Notes under the pieces: generated by a model
Databases searched by the model: none
What the model was told of the DNA's origin: nothing
What the model saw: only the letters and a program-made list of their open reading frames with translations
In this document: in pieces, positions 16,975 through 25,161 of the stretch
Numbering within the stretch: position 1 is the stretch's first letter
Layout: every line of letters begins with the position of its first letter
Assembly (NCBI RefSeq): GCF_030124375.1
Contig: NZ_JASKLS010000020.1
Location: forward strand, 57,524 to 121,523
Reading direction: 5' to 3'
Origin: Sinorhizobium sp. 6-70
Lineage (GTDB): Bacteria > Pseudomonadota > Alphaproteobacteria > Rhizobiales > Rhizobiaceae
Length of the DNA: 64,000 nt
Made by a program: the position numbers and the translations under genes

Positions 16975-17469
16975 CTAATCCTTGTAGGTGGAGATCATGG
17001 CCGCGGTGGTTTCCACCCCTTCGAAAAAGAACGCGCGGCGTTTTAATTGTCCGACCCAGGCATGGGGCAGCCAGTTCTCGGGTCCGCCACATAGGAGAAT
17101 CATAATTGGTCTGGGCGCACGCGCTTCTGTAGTGCGGATAATCGTTTTAAGGCAGCGACGGTCGGTCCAGCTTGGTTCGCCGCTCTGGGCGTTCGGATGC
17201 GTGTGCCAGTCGCCTATGTAGGTGTCGATACGGCCTGACGCGTGATAATGACGGTCGATCTCCGATTGCTCCCATTCTCGGTCCGGGGAAAAACTACTGC
17301 GTGTGCGTCTCGCTTTCGATCCGCCGTCAATCATCTTCGTGATCACTGCGACATTCGTGTCCGACCAGTATCCCATAAAGGTGCCGCCTGTTTCGAGATC
17401 GTGCCAACGGCTCGCGTCTTTCAGCATCGCTTCGGCGACGGACTCCGGTATCCAGATCAGCTTCGGCAT
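16975..17469 (-). CDS. JAMM/Mov34-MPN metallopeptidase of a ubiquitin-like system
   Basis: The 164-residue protein is a prokaryotic JAB-domain zinc peptidase. The full catalytic set is visible: Glu26 in LETGGTFMG, His89 and His91 in GDWHTHP, Ser100 and Asp103 in SWTD. Such enzymes cut isopeptide or peptide bonds after the C-terminal glycine of ubiquitin-like modifiers, as BilC and CBASS Cap3 do. ATG 17469 is chosen because the domain begins there; it overlaps the end of the E2-E1 gene by 13 bp, so translation is coupled. It should act in the cytoplasm, to mature or remove whatever the E2-E1 protein conjugates. Confidence 0.92.
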   Translation of the reverse strand: MPKLIWIPESVAEAMLKDASRWHDLETGGTFMGYWSDTNVAVITKMIDGGSKARRTRSSFSPDREWEQSEIDRHYHASGRIDTYIGDWHTHPNAQSGEPSWTDRRCLKTIIRTTEARAPRPIMILLCGGPENWLPHAWVGQLKRRAFFFEGVETTAAMISTYKD

Positions 17470-19211
17470 CCGCAGTCCGGGTGTCGTTCCAGTGGATCGA
17501 TCCGCCAACTCGGCGGCGTTCGCCGTTTTGCGCCAAGCAGGTTCACAGTGCGGACTTCCGATACCACCCACTCATCCGGGCTGGACAGGACATCGACTGC
17601 CATCCGGACGGTCTCCAAGGACAGTTCCTTCAGGTCGAATGAAGCCCCGGTGAAGGTTAGTTCCGAGCAACCGGGTGGCTGAACGAGCGTTAATTCGTCA
17701 TTCATGCCGTTCGGATAGGGGATGTGGCCCGACTTTCCTTCCGGGGTGTCGTTGGCGTGCGCCATGCACACCGGACAACCGGAATCCGGATGATGGAATA
17801 CGACCGCCCCGCCGTGCAGGTTGGGTGAGGCGAAAACGGAGATGAGCGGAAGGCCACGCTCCCGGCAGATGTCGCCCAGAAGGTAGGTCACGCCTGGCGC
17901 GGCACTGGCGTCCACAACGAGATCGACGTTTTCCAATAACTCGTTCAGCCGATCTGTTTCTCCGGGGATGCCCGGATCGCAGATTGGTAGTCCAATGCGG
18001 TGGGGGACGGCCAGAACGGAGGTCCATGGGTATTCCCGTTCGATGAACTGCTTCAAGGAGTCCTGCTTCTTCGTTCCCCAACTACTGGCTCCAAGTTCCC
18101 AACGGATCGTATTGCCCGGCTCGACGACGTCGTCGTCCATCAGATGGAGCGAGGTGCAGCCGTTTCTAGCCAGTTCGACGGCAGCGGGGGATCCCAGCGC
18201 TCCAAGCCCGACAACCGCAATGCGTTTGCCCCTCAGACTCGCGACCGATGGAACTCGATAGCCGATGTCTATCTCGCCGTCCCGTAAAATAGGCACGATG
18301 GACGCGACCGTGTCTCTACGTCGCGGTCCCCTTCGACTCGGGCGTGAAATGTGCTCCCGTACCGCCATTCCGCACACCCAAGCATCTCCATGCTCGTTGT
18401 GTTGAAGTTCCGTCTTGCTGACCGTGAATGAGAGCCGGACATCTGCTCCGTCGCATGTCACATATGTATTCCCGTACGCGACTTTGCCGACCGCCTGTTC
18501 AGCAGAACCTGTTGGTAGGGAAAGTTGGTCGTCGCGCCGCCAAGGGAACCTGGCGGGAATGGCACTCGAAAAAATGGCGGGAGGAGGAGGCGCAGCACGT
18601 TCCGCCAAAAGACTACCGTCACCGGCATTGACTTTTAAGATCGCAGCCCGGATGGTCCGACCGATCTCTGTCCTGCTTGCGGTCACGAGGACATCGACAG
18701 TCCCGTCGTCATAGCCCGAGAGCTTCCATCCGGAGTCAACGAGGGCGAAGCTCCCTCGCGCCTGCCCGAGGCAGTTCCACCAATACTCAATCGGCTCTCC
18801 TTGTGGGTCCTCCAGCCCCGTGCCGTCCAGGACATGCGCGAGGTTTTCATCGAGGATTTCAGCAAGTGACATGTTGGCCTGCCAATAGCGGGTATCGCGC
18901 CCCAGCAGACAAAGCGCTCCTTCGGGTCCACAGTGCCGCTTAGGGTATTCGGATGGGTCGCAGGTCAGAAAAACATGAGGGCGCAAGCGTGGAAAGGTAT
19001 CTGGATAAACTGCCCGCAGCCCAATCGTTCTCCCGTCGCTCAATGGCCATGAAAACTCGATTCGAAGGATTCCGGCAGCCGCCGCCGCCTCATCTACGCG
19101 GAGGCTCCCTCCAGCAGCAGAATGAAGCTTTTCGAGTTCCGCCAGCCTCCTGTGCCCTGCCACTGTGTCAGCCAGAGCAGCAGGCGGCTGAAAGTCGGTG
19201 TATGGCTTCAT
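17457..19211 (-). CDS. E2-E1 fusion protein of a bacterial ubiquitin-like conjugation system
   Basis: The 584-residue protein joins an N-terminal E2-like domain (about residues 1-130) to a C-terminal ThiF/E1-like domain (about 325-560). The E2 part has KRHCGPEGALCLLGRDTRYW with candidate catalytic Cys101. The E1 part has the nucleotide loop GLGALGSP (335-342), the acidic MDDDVVEPGN, Arg370, Lys381-Lys382, a zinc-type CPVC at 479-482 and PPGCSELTFTG with candidate catalytic Cys515. This is the architecture of CBASS Cap2 and of other bacterial E1-E2 fusions. No CD-NTase gene lies nearby, so it is not a standard CBASS operon. The start is ATG 19211, 2 bp after the stop of the small upstream gene; a TTG at 19217 is the alternative. 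The target and modifier are unknown. Confidence 0.92.
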   Translation of the reverse strand: MKPYTDFQPPAALADTVAGHRRLAELEKLHSAAGGSLRVDEAAAAAGILRIEFSWPLSDGRTIGLRAVYPDTFPRLRPHVFLTCDPSEYPKRHCGPEGALCLLGRDTRYWQANMSLAEILDENLAHVLDGTGLEDPQGEPIEYWWNCLGQARGSFALVDSGWKLSGYDDGTVDVLVTASRTEIGRTIRAAILKVNAGDGSLLAERAAPPPPAIFSSAIPARFPWRRDDQLSLPTGSAEQAVGKVAYGNTYVTCDGADVRLSFTVSKTELQHNEHGDAWVCGMAVREHISRPSRRGPRRRDTVASIVPILRDGEIDIGYRVPSVASLRGKRIAVVGLGALGSPAAVELARNGCTSLHLMDDDVVEPGNTIRWELGASSWGTKKQDSLKQFIEREYPWTSVLAVPHRIGLPICDPGIPGETDRLNELLENVDLVVDASAAPGVTYLLGDICRERGLPLISVFASPNLHGGAVVFHHPDSGCPVCMAHANDTPEGKSGHIPYPNGMNDELTLVQPPGCSELTFTGASFDLKELSLETVRMAVDVLSSPDEWVVSEVRTVNLLGAKRRTPPSWRIDPLERHPDCGCRS

Positions 19212-19213
19212 GT

Positions 19214-19360
19214 TCAACCAACGTGCTTCGGAGGTACTTTCGGCGGAACGCTTGGACCAGAGTGATGCGGCGGACCAGGCGGATGACCGGGACGGTTCGG
19301 ATGGCCAGGATGTTCGGGATTGTCGGGCTCGTGTCCCGGATTGCCAGGTTTGCCTGCCAT
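19214..19360 (-). CDS. 48-aa Pro/Gly/His-rich protein, first gene of the ubiquitin-like cassette
   Basis: This small gene encodes MAGKPGNPGHEPDNPEHPG, further Pro-Gly-His repeats, and ends SVPPKVPPKHVG. An AAGGAG ribosome-binding site sits 6 bp before the ATG and the stop lies 2 bp before the ATG of the E2-E1 gene, so translation is well supported despite the length. The composition predicts a disordered chain. It ends in glycine and carries three lysines, two of them in the last eight residues. It is not a ubiquitin fold, yet it holds the place in which related operons encode the modifier. It may be a conjugated peptide, a substrate, or a remnant tail of a lost Ubl; this is inference. Confidence 0.7.
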   Translation of the reverse strand: MAGKPGNPGHEPDNPEHPGHPNRPGHPPGPPHHSGPSVPPKVPPKHVG

Positions 19361-19366
19361 TTGAGG

Positions 19367-19372
19367 CTCCTT
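19367..19372 (-). promoter_or_regulatory. Shine-Dalgarno sequence of the 48-aa gene
   Basis: AAGGAG on the minus strand, six bases before ATG 19360. It is among the strongest ribosome-binding sites in the window and is the main evidence that this very short gene is real. Confidence 0.75.
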
Positions 19373-19608
19373 CTTCCTGCGGTTGGTACTAAGTGTTGCC
19401 TAATGTTCCGGCGCTAAAAGCGTTCGGAAAAGCCTTATCTGCCTATTTTTAGCATCCATGCCCATTAGGGATACCAAATATTAAGCTGAAGCAATCGTTC
19501 ACTGCGTGTTTCATTCCAAGTTACGGTCACATGTGCGCCGAGTTACTGCTTTGACAGGACTACTACGTAGGGGATCCTGCAAAATTGGGCCAATTTAGCA
19601 GGATTCAT

Positions 19609-20619
19609 CTAGCACGATTCATCGCTTTCAAAGTTGTCCGTCGTGCCCTCATCGCGTGCGAAGCGCAGGGCGGAGGAGGGGCTGCAGCCGTAGGCGCTCC
19701 TGTAGAGAACCGAGAAACGACTGGGATTTGAAAACTGAAGGCTCGTCGCCAAGTCGGTTATGCTCGCAGTTCGGCCGGTCTTGATTGCGCCGTGCGCTGC
19801 AGCCAGCCTGTAGCTGCAGAGAATGCCAATAGCCGAGTCGCCGCGATGGCTGCGAAACATCCTCTGTAGCGCCCGCGGGCTGCAGCCTGCAGCGACCGCG
19901 AGATCGTCGATCGTTATCGGGTTGGACAAGTTCTCCCGCATGAAGGCTTCGGCCTTGAGGAGTTGCCTTGGTGCATCCGACAGAGTTCCGCGCCCGAATG
20001 CCTCGGCGAGGTTGTGCGGCGTCTTCGCAAACAGCTTCGCCAGCGCCAACTGTTGGTACGCTTTTGCCAATATCGGTCTCTCTTCAGAAGAGACGGAAGA
20101 AAGATCCTCTTTTGCCTGTCTGAGCGTTTGATAAAGGCCCAGCCCATCGCCTTCACAAAAACTGCCCGGCGGCAGCACGAATTCCTGAACATATGGCCGC
20201 CCGGTCGAGTCCTCAAAGTGTCGCCGCAAGGTGGACTCGGGAATGTGGAACGCCAACCACGAACTGTGAGGTTCGATAACCAGACGTTTTCCAGAACTTT
20301 CGCAGGCGCTTGCAACGTGGTTCGCGGGGATAGACACAACCGTGCGCGCCGTGCGATCACTAATTTCCATCGCGCCGGCCAAAACGAAATAGATGCTGAC
20401 GCGCGCCGTATTGCGTCTGGCGACGGCGCCGATACCGATGGAATGCTCGACGGTCACTATCGAGCCTGTGTGAAGATATTGTCGCCTGAACTTGAGTGAG
20501 CAATCCTCATCCGAAGGGGCCGTGATCGTCCACCGCCAATTCGGTTCAACGGCATCAAGATGGCGCCGGATCGCGTCATTCGAACTTGCTTCGAAGCCAA
20601 TACTTCTGAGCACATTCAT
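19609..20619 (-). CDS. AraC family transcriptional regulator
   Basis: The 336-residue protein has an N-terminal cupin-like sensing domain and a C-terminal AraC DNA-binding domain with two helix-turn-helix units (ITIDDLAVAAGCSPRALQRM and ITDLATSLQFSNPSRFSVLY). It ends with the usual YGCSPSSALR. It is the third gene of an operon with two UPF0262 genes; its start codon overlaps the preceding stop by four bases. Ligand and targets are unknown. Divergent control of the ubiquitin-like cassette is unlikely because both read in the same direction, with about 250 bp between them. Confidence 0.9.
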   Translation of the reverse strand: MNVLRSIGFEASSNDAIRRHLDAVEPNWRWTITAPSDEDCSLKFRRQYLHTGSIVTVEHSIGIGAVARRNTARVSIYFVLAGAMEISDRTARTVVSIPANHVASACESSGKRLVIEPHSSWLAFHIPESTLRRHFEDSTGRPYVQEFVLPPGSFCEGDGLGLYQTLRQAKEDLSSVSSEERPILAKAYQQLALAKLFAKTPHNLAEAFGRGTLSDAPRQLLKAEAFMRENLSNPITIDDLAVAAGCSPRALQRMFRSHRGDSAIGILCSYRLAAAHGAIKTGRTASITDLATSLQFSNPSRFSVLYRSAYGCSPSSALRFARDEGTTDNFESDESC

Positions 20620-21185
20620 CCGCTACGCTCCCTTTTAGTCAAACCGCGACTCGGTCCCAATTGGTGGCGCGGGGCTGCGCTTTCGTTGTCATTATTGGAG
20701 GGTGCGCTCGGCGATCGTCGCATGAGCAGCACGTAGATCAGCGTGAACAGCCGTCGGGCGGTGTCTTGGTCGACGATCACCTTCGCCGCGAGCCGCTCTC
20801 TCAGCACTTCGGCGGCGTCGTTGTGAATGGCACGACGGCCCATGTCGATTGCTTCGAACCTCGCGGGGCTCGCACCCGGCATGGCGTCGTAGAAACTCTC
20901 GCAGGTCAGGATGTAGTCCTTAAGCAGCCGGCGGAAGGGAGCGAGCGACAGAAAATGGCTCATGACATGCGCTCCCTCCTCGGTTGAGATATGCAATGCT
21001 AGCTGCGCCCCTGCCAAGGCGAGGCTGAGACGATAGGGCCCGCCGTCATGACCGACCGGAATGAAGGTGTTCTTCTCGAGCAGGTCGTAGACGGCAATGG
21101 CGCGTTCCCGCTCGAAGTGGGGGTTGCGGCTGCTGAACGAGCCGTCAAGCGTCACATGGCCCAATCGGAAGGCGGCGGCACTCAT
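20616..21185 (-). CDS. UPF0262 family protein, copy 2 of tandem pair
   Basis: The 189-residue protein has the UPF0262 signatures FRLGHVTLDGSFSSRNPHFE, VGHDGGPYRLSLALAGAQL, SLAPFRRLLKDYILTCESFY and AIDMGRRAIHNDAAEVLRER. The family is widespread in alphaproteobacteria as a single chromosomal gene of unknown function. This copy has a long Pro/Ser/Asn-rich tail not usual in the family. It overlaps its paralogue upstream and the AraC gene downstream by four bases each, so all three are translationally coupled. Confidence 0.9.
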   Translation of the reverse strand: MSAAAFRLGHVTLDGSFSSRNPHFERERAIAVYDLLEKNTFIPVGHDGGPYRLSLALAGAQLALHISTEEGAHVMSHFLSLAPFRRLLKDYILTCESFYDAMPGASPARFEAIDMGRRAIHNDAAEVLRERLAAKVIVDQDTARRLFTLIYVLLMRRSPSAPSNNDNESAAPRHQLGPSRGLTKRERSG

Positions 21186-21766
21186 CGACGTTGCCCCGCT
21201 CGCGAGGCTTCATTGCCGATGGCGATGCCCACTCCAGCACCGATGCGGAGCCCGCTCAGACCGGGTTGTGGCACTTCTGGAACCGCTGCCCGGTGACGTT
21301 CTGCAAAGAGCGCATAGATCAATGTGAACAGCCGCCGAGCGGTATTTTTGTCAACAGCAACCTTCGGTGCGAGCCGCTCTCGAAGCAGGTCGGAGGCGTC
21401 ATCATGAATTGCCCGACGGCCCGTGTCGATTGCTCCGAGCCTTTGGGGGTTCGCGTTTATCAAGGCGGTGTCGTAGCTTTCGCAGATCCGGGAGTAGTCC
21501 TTGAACAGCCGGCGGAACGAACGGAGGGATAAGTAGTGTCTTACCACAGGCGCGCCCGTCTCCGTGGTGATATCCAGCGCCAGGCGTGCATCTGCCAATG
21601 CAAGTCTGAGCTGATAGGGGCCGCCCTCATGACCGACGGGAACAAAGGTGTTGTACTCCAGCAAGTCATCGACGGCGATTGCCAGTTCGCGCTCTAGGTG
21701 CGAGTTGCGGCCGCTCAAAGAACCATCAAGCGACACGTCGTAAAGCCGGAACATGGCAGCGGTCAT
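21182..21766 (-). CDS. UPF0262 family protein, copy 1 of tandem pair
   Basis: The 194-residue paralogue matches the next gene over most of its length (MFRLYDVSLDGSLSGRNSHL, GHEGGPYQLRLALADARLAL, SFRRLFKDYSRICESYDTAL, IDTGRRAIHDDASDLLRERL). ATG 21766 is chosen because family similarity starts there; an in-frame start at 21907 would add 47 residues. It is the first gene of the UPF0262-UPF0262-AraC operon. The two copies are clearly diverged, so the duplication is old. Confidence 0.88.
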   Translation of the reverse strand: MTAAMFRLYDVSLDGSLSGRNSHLERELAIAVDDLLEYNTFVPVGHEGGPYQLRLALADARLALDITTETGAPVVRHYLSLRSFRRLFKDYSRICESYDTALINANPQRLGAIDTGRRAIHDDASDLLRERLAPKVAVDKNTARRLFTLIYALFAERHRAAVPEVPQPGLSGLRIGAGVGIAIGNEASRAGQRR

Positions 21767-21975
21767 CGACGTTGCATCCGGTCGTGAGGATGCAATACAC
21801 ACGGCAATGTCTCTTCGGCGGCTAGTGCAGAGCTTCGCCAAGCCCGATTGCCGCGCTTCATTCTCATTCGGGTAAAAGGGTTCAAGATTGAGTAGCTGTC
21901 TGCGCATGGTTTCGTAAATCTTCTGAGCACGTTGTTCCGGTATGTTTCCGAACTTGCGGTTGATCTGAGCTGGTT

Positions 21976-21987
21976 ATGTTATAACAT
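21976..21987. promoter_or_regulatory. Perfect palindrome upstream of the UPF0262 operon
   Basis: ATGTTATAACAT is a 12-bp perfect palindrome in an AT-rich patch upstream of the UPF0262-AraC operon. It could be an operator or part of the promoter. Nothing else supports a function. Confidence 0.35.
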
Positions 21988-22407
21988 GTCAATCGCATAA
22001 GATAGCTTATGGAACACTTTATTCGGCGACTTGAGGTCAAGCGCCCGCGCTATCTCGCGTAAGACGATTTCAGCTTGGTAAAACTCCGCTAGGCCGATCA
22101 GTCTGACGGTGTCGCGAGATTGTCACCGCCTTGCGGATCGCGCCGATCTACAGCTCCGGTATGCCCGAAAGCCCGAGCCCGCCCGCAGCAATGTGACAAA
22201 TCTAGTCGGGATGGCATTCGGCGCGCGAGCAACAAGTGTTATTCTGCGGGCCGAAAATTTATGGTCGGGGCCACTCTTCTCAGATCATTAGGGTGCCTTC
22301 GGGCGGCTTGGGCAGACCTTATACGCTGATGGCTCCAAGGAACTTCGTTGATCCGCTTCTCTTCCTCGAGGAAAGAGGTGATGATCGGAACTGTCCTTGT
22401 CGAAATA
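21988..22407. other. Gene-free stretch before the IS66 element
   Basis: About 420 bp without a recognised gene. The MFS transporter remnant begins next to it, so this is probably decayed coding DNA. Confidence 0.35.
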
Positions 22408-22560
22408 GAAGAATGCGCGCAGCGTCGACGAGGCCTGAACCAGCACGACCATGAGCTCGGAGGCCGAATTCGTGGCCATCAGCCAACTGATAGCGATTGT
22501 CTGAATGAGCAATCCGAGGCTCGAGATCTGCGTAGCCGTCCAGATCCGCGAAACGCCTGG
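22408..22560 (-). pseudogene. Remnant of an MFS transporter N-terminus
   Basis: The minus strand reads IWTATQISSLGLLIQTIAIS followed by WLMATNSASELMVVLVQASS and TLRAFF, the first membrane segments of an EntS-like MFS exporter. After TLRAFF the sequence loses similarity and the frame ends at 22288. Neither a proper start nor the remaining ten membrane segments are present. Confidence 0.65.
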
Positions 22561-22719
22561 TTCCGGAGAGGAGCCAAGGTCGTCGAAACGGCCGAATGCG
22601 GATCTTTAGGCTGCATTTCTTGTGTCTCTCAAGCTCCCAACGTATCCCTCCGGTGACGGCCGCCTTGGCGAGGTAGGCTGAAGACTGCAAGTCCTAGTGC
22701 AAACACTAGGAGTAGTCCT

Positions 22720-23115
22720 ATGACGAGGCGTCAGATTGAGGTGATCACGTCGGTCGAGCGCCGCCGGCGGTGGTCTCGGGAGGACAAGGAACGGCTCGTA
22801 GCGGCGACGCTTGAGCCAGGCGCAAGTGTTTCCGAGATCGCTCATTCGGCCGGCATCCATGTGAGCCAGCTCTTCCGCTGGCGCAAGGAGCTCTGCCAAA
22901 TCTCCGCTCGGTCCGTCCCGCAGCTCGTTCCGGTGGAGGTCGTCGAAGCGCTGCCAGCGCCGGCGATCCCGGCCGAGCCGCCGCCGGTCAACCGGGCGCG
23001 CAAGAAGGCAAGCGTCGTCACGATCGAGCTTGGCGGTGGGCGTCGCCTCCGGGTCGAGAGCGACATCGACACCGAAGCCTTGGCCCGGATTCTCCATGTG
23101 CTGGAGCGGCGATGA
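22720..23115 (+). CDS. tnpA: IS66 accessory protein TnpA
   Basis: The 131-residue protein carries an N-terminal helix-turn-helix of the transposase-8 type (RRRWSREDKERLVAATLEPG then ASVSEIAHSAGIHVSQLFRW). Its C-terminus has the IS66 TnpA pattern VTIELGGGRRLRVESDID and ALARILHVLERR. It is needed with TnpB and TnpC for IS66 transposition. The stop overlaps tnpB by four bases. Confidence 0.9.
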   Translation: MTRRQIEVITSVERRRRWSREDKERLVAATLEPGASVSEIAHSAGIHVSQLFRWRKELCQISARSVPQLVPVEVVEALPAPAIPAEPPPVNRARKKASVVTIELGGGRRLRVESDIDTEALARILHVLERR

Positions 23116-23459
23116 TCCCGGTTCCGAGCGGTGTGAAGGTCTGGCTCGCCACGGGCTATACCGATATGCGGAGAGGCTTTCCCGGCCTGTCGCTGATGGT
23201 GCAGGAGACGTTGAAGCGCGACCCGATGAGCGGTCATCTCTTCGTATTCCGGGGTCGGAGCGGCGGCTTGATCAAGGTGATTTGGCACGATGGCCAGGGT
23301 GCCTGCCTCTTCACGAAGAAGCTCGAGCGCGGCCGTTTTATCTGGCCGTCGGCGGCCGACGGCACGGTGGTGATCACGCCCGCCCAGCTCGGCTATCTGC
23401 TCGAAGGCATCGACTGGCGAATGCCGCAAAAAACCTGGCGTCCGACGTCGGCAGGATGA
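23112..23459 (+). CDS. tnpB: IS66 accessory protein TnpB
   Basis: The 115-residue protein is a typical IS66 Orf2: VWLATGYTDMRRGFPGLSLM, GHLFVFRGRSGGLIKVIWHD, GACLFTKKLERGRFIWP and a C-terminal LLEGIDWRMPQKTWRP. Function in transposition is known only genetically. Full length and undisturbed. Confidence 0.92.
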   Translation: MIPVPSGVKVWLATGYTDMRRGFPGLSLMVQETLKRDPMSGHLFVFRGRSGGLIKVIWHDGQGACLFTKKLERGRFIWPSAADGTVVITPAQLGYLLEGIDWRMPQKTWRPTSAG

Positions 23460-23504
23460 GCAAAACCGCTGGCATGGCAGGAGCGAATATGATTCCATCC
23501 CGCC

Positions 23505-25151
23505 ATGACCGATGCGGCCGATCAGCTTCCCGACGACCTCGCCAGTGCGCATGCGATGATCCTCGCAGAGCGCGCCGCACGTCGTGAAGCGGAAGCCGTT
23601 GCCGCCCGCGCCCAGGCGGTGAACTCGCATTCGGATGCGCTGATCGCCCGGCTCCGACTGGAGATCGAGAAGCTGAAGCGCGACATCCACGGCAGTCGCT
23701 CGGAGCGCAAGGCCCGGCTTCTCGAACAGATGGAGTTGCAGCTCGAGGAGCTGGAGGCCGACGCCAGCGAAGACGAACTGGCGGCGGAGATGGCGGCGCG
23801 CTCCTCGACGGTCAGAGCCTTCGAGCGCAAGCGCCCGTCGCGCAAGCCTTTCCTCGAGCATCTGCCGCGCCAGCGCGTCGTCATCGCCGCCCCGGCCAAC
23901 TGCCCGTGCTGCGGTTCTGCCAAGCTGGCAAAGCTGGGTGAAGATATCACCGAGACGCTGGAGGTAATTCCGCGTCAGTGGAAGGTGATCCAGACGGTGC
24001 GCGAGAAGTTTACCTGCCGCGAATGCGAGAAGATCACCCAGCCGCCGGCACCCTTCCATGTGACGCCGCGCGGCTTTGCCGGGCCGAACCTCTTGGCAAT
24101 GATCCTGTTCGAGAAGTTCGGTCAACATCAGCCCTTGAACCGGCAGAGCGAGCGCTATGCCCGCGAGGGCATCAACCTCAGCCTCTCGACGCTGGCCGAC
24201 CAGGTCGGGGCCTGCGCCGCGGCACTGAAGCCGGTGCATGCGCTGATCGAGGCGCATGTGCTTGCCGCCGAGCGGCTGCATGGCGACGACACCACCGTGC
24301 CGATCCTCGCCCGCGGCAAGACCGACACGGGCCGCATCTGGACCTATGTCAGGGATGACCGGCCGTTCGGCGGGCAATCGCCACCGGCGGCACTCTATTA
24401 TGCCTCGCGCGATCGGCGGCAGGAGCATCCCGAGCGGCATTTGAAGAGCTTCACCGGCATTCTGCAGGCCGACGCCTATGGTGGCTACAACCCAGTGTTC
24501 AAGGTGGATCGCGATCCCGTTCCACTGACGCAGGCGCTGTGCTGGGCGCATGCGCGGCGCAAGTTCTTCGTGCTTGCCGACATCGCCAGCAACGCCAAAC
24601 GCGGAAAGAATGCTGCCGCGATCTCGCCGGTTGCGCTGGAGGCGGTCAAGCGCATCGACGCGCTGTTCGACATCGAACGCGAGATCAATAGGCTTTCCGC
24701 CGCTGAACGCCTGGAGCGGCGTCGCCGCGACAGCCAGCCACTCGTCACCGAGCTCCAAGAATGGATGCGGGCCGAGCGGGCAAAGTTGTCGCGCAGCTCT
24801 CCGGTGGCCGAACCAATCGATTACATGCTGAAGCGCTGGGACGGGTTTACGGCCTTCCTGAGTGATGGCCGGGTCTGCCTGACGAACAACGCTGCCGAAC
24901 GGGCGCTGCGTGGCTTTGCTCTCGGCAGAAAGTCGTGGCTCTTTGCCGGCTCTGATCGTGGTGCCGATCGCGCCGCCTTCATGGCGACGCTGATCATGAG
25001 CGCCAAGCTTAACGATGTCGATCCGCAGGCATGGCTTGCCGATGTTCTCGCCCGTCTTGCCGACATGCCGGTCGCACGGCTCGAAGAGTTGTTGCCGTGG
25101 AACTGGTCTTCTTCGAAAGTGACTGCCGGCTGCCCAATCAGCTCGCGTTAA
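23505..25151 (+). CDS. tnpC: IS66 transposase TnpC
   Basis: The 548-residue transposase has an N-terminal coiled coil (about residues 20-95), the zinc-binding CPCCGSAKLAKLGEDI and CRECEK region, and the DDE domain with HGDDTTVPILARGK, QADAYGGYN and CLTNNAAERALRGFALGRKSW carrying the final Glu. It ends ELLPWNW as usual but then continues WSSSKVTAGCPISSR, which is unlike other members and suggests the native stop was replaced. Confidence 0.93.
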   Translation: MTDAADQLPDDLASAHAMILAERAARREAEAVAARAQAVNSHSDALIARLRLEIEKLKRDIHGSRSERKARLLEQMELQLEELEADASEDELAAEMAARSSTVRAFERKRPSRKPFLEHLPRQRVVIAAPANCPCCGSAKLAKLGEDITETLEVIPRQWKVIQTVREKFTCRECEKITQPPAPFHVTPRGFAGPNLLAMILFEKFGQHQPLNRQSERYAREGINLSLSTLADQVGACAAALKPVHALIEAHVLAAERLHGDDTTVPILARGKTDTGRIWTYVRDDRPFGGQSPPAALYYASRDRRQEHPERHLKSFTGILQADAYGGYNPVFKVDRDPVPLTQALCWAHARRKFFVLADIASNAKRGKNAAAISPVALEAVKRIDALFDIEREINRLSAAERLERRRRDSQPLVTELQEWMRAERAKLSRSSPVAEPIDYMLKRWDGFTAFLSDGRVCLTNNAAERALRGFALGRKSWLFAGSDRGADRAAFMATLIMSAKLNDVDPQAWLADVLARLADMPVARLEELLPWNWSSSKVTAGCPISSR

Positions 25152-25161
25152 AGCAGGTTAT

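Larger units (their letters stand above)
22720..25151 (+). mobile_element. IS66-family insertion sequence (tnpA-tnpB-tnpC)
   Basis: Three consecutive open genes in the order tnpA, tnpB, tnpC identify an IS66 element; tnpA and tnpB overlap by four bases. Coordinates given are those of the genes. Terminal inverted repeats were not located with confidence; the last 15 residues of TnpC are atypical, so the right end may be disturbed close to 25110-25150. All three genes look intact. Confidence 0.85.

Noticed and set aside
16975..19360. Type II CBASS operon
   Set aside because: The E2-E1 fusion and JAMM protein resemble Cap2 and Cap3, but no CD-NTase or effector gene lies on either side; the neighbours are a rhizavidin pseudogene and an AraC gene.
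22842..24758. A 638-codon minus-strand frame across the IS66 genes
   Set aside because: It lies opposite tnpA, tnpB and tnpC, which all match known families; the reverse frame is a by-product.
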